Source: Rhodovulum sulfidophilum
Lineage (GTDB): Bacteria > Pseudomonadota > Alphaproteobacteria > Rhodobacterales > Rhodobacteraceae
DNA: 64,000 nucleotides
NCBI GenBank assembly: GCA_003241785.1
Contig: QFPW01000005.1
Coordinates: 62,001 to 126,000, forward strand
Reading direction: 5' to 3'
In this document: positions 59,391 through 64,000 of the stretch, in pieces
Layout: each line of letters begins with the position of its first letter
Position numbering within the stretch: the first letter of the stretch is position 1
Position numbers and translations under genes: made by a program
The notes under the pieces: generated by a model
The model's database searches: none
Told to the model about the DNA's origin: nothing
Seen by the model: the letters and a program-made list of their open reading frames with translations, nothing else

Positions 59391-60489
59391 GCACCAGCGC
59401 GGTTCCGAGCCCGCCGGCCGCCGCGATGGCGGCGAGCCCCGCGCCGCCGCCGCCCCGGCGCAGGTCGTGATAGAGGCGCGCCAGGTTGATCGCGCCCGAG
59501 GCGCCGATCGGATGGCCGCGGGCCAGCGCCCCGCCGCCCCGGTTGACGCGCGCCTCCGGCAATCCGGCCAGGCGGACGCAGGCCATGGCCTGGACCGCGA
59601 AGGCTTCCATGATCTCGATGGCGGCGAGGTCGGCCGGACGCAGCCCGGCGCCGGCGAGAACCTCCCGGATCGCCGGGACCGGTGCGAGGCCGGGCAGCGC
59701 GGGATCGGCGCCCAGGGTGGCGCCCGCGACGATCCGCGCGCCATCGAGGCCGAGCCGCCGGGCCAGCGCCTCCGAGACCAGCAGGCAGAACGCCGCCCCG
59801 TCGGCCGCGACGGCGGTGTTGGCGACGGAGATGCTCCCGGTGATCGCCGGGCCGCGCGCCGCGAGCGCCGGGGTGAGCGCGCGGGTGAAACCGTCCGAGA
59901 TCTGTCCCGCGAGCGGACGGATCTCCGCCCTGAGGCGCGCGGCTTCGGCGCGGGCGCGGGCGTGGCTCGCGACGGCCCAGGCGTCCTGCTCCGCGCGGGA
60001 GATGCCGAGCGCGCGGGCGATCGCCTCGGCGGCCGCGGCCATGTCGGGGTCGCGGCCGGGCCAGGGCGTGAACGGCGGCTGGTCGTAGGGGGTCGCGGGT
60101 CCGCCCGCGGGGTCGGTACGGAGTCGGAGCGGCCGGCGGGAATAGCTCTCGGCGCCGCCGGCGATCACCACGTCGAACCGGCCCGCGCGGATGAGCGCGT
60201 CGGCCAGCAGAACCGCGTCCATGCCGCCGCAGCATTGCCGGTCGATGCTGAGCCCCGCGACGGATTCGGGCAGGCCGGCGTCGAGCGCGGCCAGCCGCGC
60301 CGGATTGCCGCCGCCGCCGAGCGCGTTGGCGAGGATGATCTCGCCCACCTGCTCGGCGCGGAGCCCGGTCTCGGAGAGGAGGCCCGCGATGACCGGGCGG
60401 GCGAGCTGGTGGATTTCCAGCGTCCGGAACGCGCCGCCCCGCGGCGCCACGGCGGTTCGGCCGGCGGCGACGATCACCGCGCCGGCCAT
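59368..60489 (-). CDS. Thiolase-family acyl-CoA acetyltransferase (YhfS-like)
   Basis: The 373-residue thiolase has the nucleophile cysteine in LSIDRQCCGGMDAVLLADAL, SYSRRPLRLRTDPAGG, the substrate region QDAWAVASHARARAEAARLR, NEAF-equivalent EIMEAFAVQAMACVRLAGLP, and catalytic GGGALARGHPIGASGAINLA (HPIG). The final CxG motif of standard thiolases is not obvious at the C-terminus, where the sequence reads GGGGAGLAAIAAAGGLGTAL; this affects the acid-base cysteine and may mean altered chemistry. Last gene of the bioMNY-ligase-thiolase operon; its ATG overlaps the ligase stop by one base. Confidence 0.83.
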   Translation of the reverse strand: MAGAVIVAAGRTAVAPRGGAFRTLEIHQLARPVIAGLLSETGLRAEQVGEIILANALGGGGNPARLAALDAGLPESVAGLSIDRQCCGGMDAVLLADALIRAGRFDVVIAGGAESYSRRPLRLRTDPAGGPATPYDQPPFTPWPGRDPDMAAAAEAIARALGISRAEQDAWAVASHARARAEAARLRAEIRPLAGQISDGFTRALTPALAARGPAITGSISVANTAVAADGAAFCLLVSEALARRLGLDGARIVAGATLGADPALPGLAPVPAIREVLAGAGLRPADLAAIEIMEAFAVQAMACVRLAGLPEARVNRGGGALARGHPIGASGAINLARLYHDLRRGGGGAGLAAIAAAGGLGTALVLRSPGSW

Positions 60490-61640
60490 TACGGCCCGCC
60501 GAAGCTACGCGCCAGCTGGACCAGATCCGGCTTGCCGGAGGCGAGCAGGGGCATCCGGGGCACGAAGCGGATGAAGCGCGGACCGGCATGCGCGCCCAGG
60601 GTGTCCCGGCACGCGCGGCGCAGCCGTGACGCGAGCGCCTCGTCCGGCGGGCCTTCGATCACCGCGACGACCGCCTGGCCGCGCCGGGCGTCCGGGACCG
60701 CGACGGCCGCGCAGATCGCCGCGCCGGAGGCCGCCAGCACCGCCTCGACCGCGTCGAGGGACAGGTTCTGGTCGGCCACCTTCACCATGCGCGAAAGCCG
60801 GCCGCGTAGGAACAGGTACCCCGCCGCGTCGAGATGGCCGAGATCGCCGACGCTGACGAAGTCGCCGTCGCGCCGGACCTCCGGCGCGTTGGGCCCGTCG
60901 TAGCCGTCGAAGAGATAGGGTCCGGCGACCCAGATCTCGCCGCCGTCGCGGATCTCGAGCCGCGCCCCGGGATAGGCGCGGCCGACCGAGCCCTCCGGCG
61001 TGTCGGCGTCCGCGATGGCGATGAAGCTGGTCTCGGAGGCGCCGTAGAATTCGCGCAGCCGGGCCCCGGGGCAGAGTTCGGCCAGTTCCGCGCGGCCGGC
61101 GGGGTCCATGGCCCCCCCGCCGCAGAAGACGTGGCGGACCGACGGCAGGCTTCCCGCGTCGGCGCCGCCCAGCTGGCGCAGCTGCGTCGGCGTCGCGTAG
61201 AGCACCGAGACCTCCGCCTCGGCCAGCTGGCGGGCCTGGGCGCGCGGGCTGTCCCCGGCCAGCACGCGCAGGCCCGCGCCCAGATGCAGCGCCTCGAGCG
61301 TCGCATAGAGCGCCAGCGAATGGCCGAGCTGGCCGAGCACGCCGTAGACGTCGCGGTCGGAGAGGCCGAACAGATCGCGGTTCACCTCGAAGCTGGCGAT
61401 CCAGGAGGCCTGGCTCCGCCGGATCGTCTTGACCCGTCCGGAAGACCCCGAGGTCCGGCAGCAAAGCACGGGTCCGGCTTCGGTTCGCGGCCGGATGAAC
61501 GGCGCCTCGAGGCGCGCCTCGATCCCGCGCCGGTGGGTCAGGCAGTCGAGCAGCGCGGTGACGGCGGCGCGATTCTGGTCGCGCGCGCCCCGGCCGATTG
61601 CCCGGTCGCCGCCCGGAGCCGCGAACCAGGCCTCGCTCAC
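60489..61640 (-). CDS. Short adenylate-forming acyl-CoA ligase (YhfT-like)
   Basis: The 383-residue ANL enzyme is about 100-130 residues shorter than typical acyl-CoA ligases, missing most of the N-terminal subdomain. It keeps the P-loop CRTSGSSGRVKTIRRSQASW, LREFYGASETSFIAIADADT, YLFLRGRLSRMVKVADQNLS and a C-terminal lysine in MPLLASGKPDLVQLARSFGG. It starts at GTG 61640 overlapping bioY by 4 bp, and the stop overlaps the thiolase start. Because of the biotin-importer context, a biotin-related or pimelate-like acyl substrate is a reasonable guess. Confidence 0.83.
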   Translation of the reverse strand: MSEAWFAAPGGDRAIGRGARDQNRAAVTALLDCLTHRRGIEARLEAPFIRPRTEAGPVLCCRTSGSSGRVKTIRRSQASWIASFEVNRDLFGLSDRDVYGVLGQLGHSLALYATLEALHLGAGLRVLAGDSPRAQARQLAEAEVSVLYATPTQLRQLGGADAGSLPSVRHVFCGGGAMDPAGRAELAELCPGARLREFYGASETSFIAIADADTPEGSVGRAYPGARLEIRDGGEIWVAGPYLFDGYDGPNAPEVRRDGDFVSVGDLGHLDAAGYLFLRGRLSRMVKVADQNLSLDAVEAVLAASGAAICAAVAVPDARRGQAVVAVIEGPPDEALASRLRRACRDTLGAHAGPRFIRFVPRMPLLASGKPDLVQLARSFGGP

Positions 61641-62212
61641 GGGCGGCCGTTCACCGCGGAGCCGGCGGTCCGGTGCCAGGCCAGCGCCTGCGGCCGGACG
61701 CGGGACAGCGCCTGGACCAGCATGCCGGTGATCGCCGCCTTCAGGAGGTCGCCGGGAATGAAGACGCCGACGAGCGCCAGCGCCTGGAGATACGACTTGC
61801 CGGTGACGATCGCGAGGCCGGCGGCACCCATGGCATAGAGCACCAGGATCCCGCCGAAGACGGCGCCGAGTCCGGCGGCGAGCCCCGCCGAGCGCAGCCG
61901 GACCCGCTCGACGAAGAGGCCGGTGAAGAAGGCCGCGACCGGGAAGCCGAGCGCGAAGCCCGCCGTGGGCGAGACGAAGACGCCGAGGCCGCCGCGTCCG
62001 CCCGCCAGCAGGGGCAGGCCGAGCGCCACCAGCAGGATGAAGAGCCCGGCCGCCGCCGCGCCGCGCCGCGCTCCGAGCACGGCTCCCGCCAGCATCACGC
62101 CCAGCGTCTGGGCGGTGATCGGCACCCCGAATCCCAGCGTGATCTGGGGCACGAGGCCAAGGGCCGCGATCATGGCCGCGAAAAGGGAAACACGGGCGAT
62201 ATTGCGCTCCAA
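61637..62212 (-). CDS. bioY: Biotin ECF transporter S component BioY
   Basis: The 191-residue membrane protein has six spans and BioY signatures: GFGVPITAQTLGVMLAGAVL, GARRGAAAAGLFILLVALGL, PLLAGGRGGLGVFVSPTAGF (GGxGGxGVFxSPTxGF), LGFPVAAFFTGLFVERVRL and VFIPGDLLKAAITGMLVQAL. The biotin-binding component of BioMNY. It starts at TTG 62212; no ATG gives a normal N-terminus. Four bases after bioN. Confidence 0.93.
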   Translation of the reverse strand: MERNIARVSLFAAMIAALGLVPQITLGFGVPITAQTLGVMLAGAVLGARRGAAAAGLFILLVALGLPLLAGGRGGLGVFVSPTAGFALGFPVAAFFTGLFVERVRLRSAGLAAGLGAVFGGILVLYAMGAAGLAIVTGKSYLQALALVGVFIPGDLLKAAITGMLVQALSRVRPQALAWHRTAGSAVNGRP

Positions 62213-62216
62213 GGCC

Positions 62217-62852
62217 TTACTCCTGTTCAGTGAATCGGGGTTTCTCGTCGGATTTCAATGCCCCGCCCCGCGCGCGCAACGCCTCGCCGACGTGATCGGC
62301 GTCGTCGAGCGCCCGCAGGGCCAGCGGCAGGATGAGACGCCAGCCGGGGCGGCGCAAGGACCTTGCCCGCCAGGACACCACCAAGGTCTCGGCGCGGCTG
62401 ACCAGCACCGGCGTGAAGCGCACGACGAGCGGGATCGCCGTCTCGAGCAGATGCGTCGGCAGGCCCAGCCGGCGGAACGGCGTCAGGAGCCAGCGCAGCA
62501 CGTCGGTCATCTCCTCGAGCCGCGTGGTCATCGTGACGAGGTTGGCGAGCGCCACCACCAGCACCATGCGCAGTGAGATCGACACACCGGTCCAGGGATC
62601 GCCGGTGATCGCGTGCCAGAGCAGCATGACGGCGACGAAGGGCCAGAGCAGCCTGAGGCCGCGCAGGCCGGATTTCAGGAACTCCGGCCCGGGCGCCGCG
62701 TAGCAGGCGAGCGTGGCGCCGAGCAGGGCGGCGTAGACCAGCGGCCGGTCGATGAGCAAAAGGCCGGTGGTCGCGACGCAGAGCAGCGCGAGCTTCAGCC
62801 CGGCCGGCCAGCCATGGGCGCGGGTCCTAACGGGGGAGGTCAGAAAGATCAT
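62217..62852 (-). CDS. bioN: Biotin ECF transporter T component BioN
   Basis: The 211-residue membrane protein has four to five spans and the EcfT/BioN motifs RLGLPTHLLETAIPLVVRFT, PVLVSRAETLVVSWRARSLR and a C-terminal DDADHVGEALRARGGAL (the ARG coupling helix). It is rather short, as BioN proteins are. Its start overlaps the end of bioM by 26 bp. Confidence 0.9.
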   Translation of the reverse strand: MIFLTSPVRTRAHGWPAGLKLALLCVATTGLLLIDRPLVYAALLGATLACYAAPGPEFLKSGLRGLRLLWPFVAVMLLWHAITGDPWTGVSISLRMVLVVALANLVTMTTRLEEMTDVLRWLLTPFRRLGLPTHLLETAIPLVVRFTPVLVSRAETLVVSWRARSLRRPGWRLILPLALRALDDADHVGEALRARGGALKSDEKPRFTEQE

Positions 62853-63561
62853 CGAGATCCCCCGCCCGCGTCATCTCGGCGGTGAAGGCCGGCAGCACCT
62901 CGTCGGGCCGGCCCTCGGCGACGATGCGCCCGCGGTCGAGCCAGTAGATCCGGTCGTAGCCGCCGAGGTCGGCCGGATCATGCGAGATATGCAGGAGCGC
63001 CGCCTCGCCCCGGTCGAGATGGCGCGCGAGCTGGCGCCGGGTCGGAATGTCGAGCCCGGCGAAGGGTTCGTCGAGAATGAGCAGCGCGGGACGCATCGCC
63101 TGCACCGACATCACGCAGAGGAGATGCTTCTGCCCCTGCGACAGGCTCGAGACCGGCGCGTCGCGCCAATGCGCCTTGTCGTAGGCGCCGAGGATCCGCG
63201 CGACCTCGGCCTCGGCCTCGGCCTTGCCGGCGCCGAGCTGGCGCAGGCCGAAGGCGATCTCCTCGCCGACATAGGGGAACAGGATCTGGTGTTCGGGATT
63301 CTGGAACAGGATGCCGACGGTGCGCAGCGCCGCCGCGCGGTCGCGGAACACGTCGACGCCCCGGACGCGGATCCGCCCGGCGCTCGGCTCGAGCAGCCCG
63401 GCGACCAGCCGGGCCAGCGTGCTCTTGCCCGAGCCGTTGCGCCCGATCACGCCGATCCGGCGCGCCTCCGAGCTCAGGGTGACGCCCGAGAGGACCGGCT
63501 GGCCGTTGATCGCATAGTCGAGCCCGTCCACCTGGACGGTGATATCGGACGTATGAGAGAT
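62827..63561 (-). CDS. bioM: Biotin ECF transporter ATPase BioM
   Basis: This ATPase of about 245 residues has Walker A GVIGRNGSGKSTLARLVAGL, Q-loop GILFQNPEHQILFPYVGEEI, signature VSSLSQGQKHLLCVMSVQAM (SQGQ in place of SGGQ), Walker B ALLILDEPFAGLDIPTRRQL and LLHISHDPADLGGYDRIYWL. The start codon is unclear. AGGAGG (complement of 63569-63574) sits seven bases before an ATC codon at 63561, which would give a normal N-terminus. GTG at 63636 has no ribosome-binding site and adds 25 non-family residues, and GTG at 63531 would cut into the first strand. First gene of bioMNY-ligase-thiolase. Confidence 0.85.
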   Translation of the reverse strand: MSHTSDITVQVDGLDYAINGQPVLSGVTLSSEARRIGVIGRNGSGKSTLARLVAGLLEPSAGRIRVRGVDVFRDRAAALRTVGILFQNPEHQILFPYVGEEIAFGLRQLGAGKAEAEAEVARILGAYDKAHWRDAPVSSLSQGQKHLLCVMSVQAMRPALLILDEPFAGLDIPTRRQLARHLDRGEAALLHISHDPADLGGYDRIYWLDRGRIVAEGRPDEVLPAFTAEMTRAGDLDDLSDLPR

Positions 63562-63709
63562 CGGCCTGCCTCCTGAAGCGTCCCGGATTCTCCGGAGGCT
63601 CCTATCTGTGCGAAGGAGCCGCGGTGAGCAAGACACCGCCGCGCCGGGCGGGACGGGTTCGCCGGGTCGGGGACCGCGATCAGGCGCGCCGGCGCGCCGC
63701 GGCGGTGGA

Positions 63710-64000
63710 TCAGGCGGCGCCGAGGGACTTGATGAACAGGATCCATTCGCTCGCGTCGACCTCCCAGTCGTCCTTGACGACCGGCCGGCGGGCGATCTCG
63801 CGATAGCCCTTCGCCGCGTAGAGGCGGAGCGCGTCGCGGTGGGTGTCCGCCGCGATCAGGCTGACGCGGTCGTGACCGGCGGCGCGCGCGATCGCCTCGG
63901 CCCGCGCGAGCAACGCTCGGCCCAGCCCCCGGCCGCGGAAGGCCTCGTCGGTGGCCAGCACGTTGAGGTACCACGACCCCGGCGCCAGCGCCTCCAGCTC
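63710..64000 (-). CDS. GNAT-family N-acetyltransferase, C-terminal part
   Basis: This is the C-terminal ~97 residues of a GNAT acetyltransferase whose beginning lies beyond the right edge. Visible are the end of the central strand WYLNVLATDEAFRGRGLGRA (the acetyl-CoA pyrophosphate loop RGRGLG), AEAIARAAGHDRVSLIAADT and DALRLYAAKGYREIARRPVV, a canonical motif A/B layout. The substrate cannot be inferred. It reads in the same direction as bioM, 148 bp upstream of it. Confidence 0.82.
   Translation of the reverse strand, partial: ELEALAPGSWYLNVLATDEAFRGRGLGRALLARAEAIARAAGHDRVSLIAADTHRDALRLYAAKGYREIARRPVVKDDWEVDASEWILFIKSLGAA

Overview
The window is uniformly very GC-rich, with dense, mostly non-overlapping genes. 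It looks like an extrachromosomal replicon (plasmid or chromid) of an alphaproteobacterium, most likely a member of the Rhodobacterales. The main reason is the cluster at 16.5-20.3 kb: parA, parB and an RPA-type replication initiator on the minus strand, three copies of a TTTCCCCGGGGAAA palindrome between parB and repA, and a ladder of about five 22-bp iterons next to an AT-richer stretch beyond the 3' end of repA. The parDE toxin-antitoxin pair lies beside it. I saw no rRNA, tRNA, CRISPR array or insertion sequence. The rest is accessory metabolism and transport.

Left arm (1-16.3 kb): L-rhamnose catabolism (rhaS fragment, DeoR-type rhaR, fused rhaD aldolase/dehydrogenase, rhaI); a TetR regulator divergent from two membrane-protein genes, the first ABA4-like; a bacterial SABATH-type carboxyl methyltransferase; an outer-membrane barrel; an acyltransferase; an extensin-like protein; and a three-subunit molybdenum hydroxylase of the PaoABC type with its own divergent TetR regulator and operator.

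Middle (21-45 kb): a flavin disulfide oxidoreductase and a DUF4126 membrane protein; a four-gene glycine-betaine-type ABC importer; a Crp/Fnr regulator divergent from a Tat-exported linear alkylsulfatase; a RidA/aminotransferase pair; LysE, DoxX and an acyl ligase. It ends in a nine-gene minus-strand block (35.6-44.3 kb). That block joins a polyamine-type ABC importer to an aldehyde dehydrogenase, a luciferase-like monooxygenase, a flavin reductase with a NUDIX-like tail, an alpha/beta hydrolase and a DUF1185 protein, and it faces a GntR/FCD regulator across a TGGTATACCA site. This is the best candidate for an undescribed catabolic system.

Right arm (45-64 kb): a nickel and urea unit, with the ECF nickel importer nikKMLQO divergent from nikR over a GTATGA-N16-ACATAC operator, then ureABCEFGD, a urea channel and an ammonium transporter. 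Nickel uptake, enzyme maturation, substrate import and product recapture are therefore all adjacent. An MscS channel and a nitroreductase follow, then bioM-bioN-bioY translationally coupled to a short adenylate-forming ligase and a thiolase. That set recalls the Bacillus yhfU-yhfT-yhfS operon. A truncated GNAT acetyltransferase gene closes the window.
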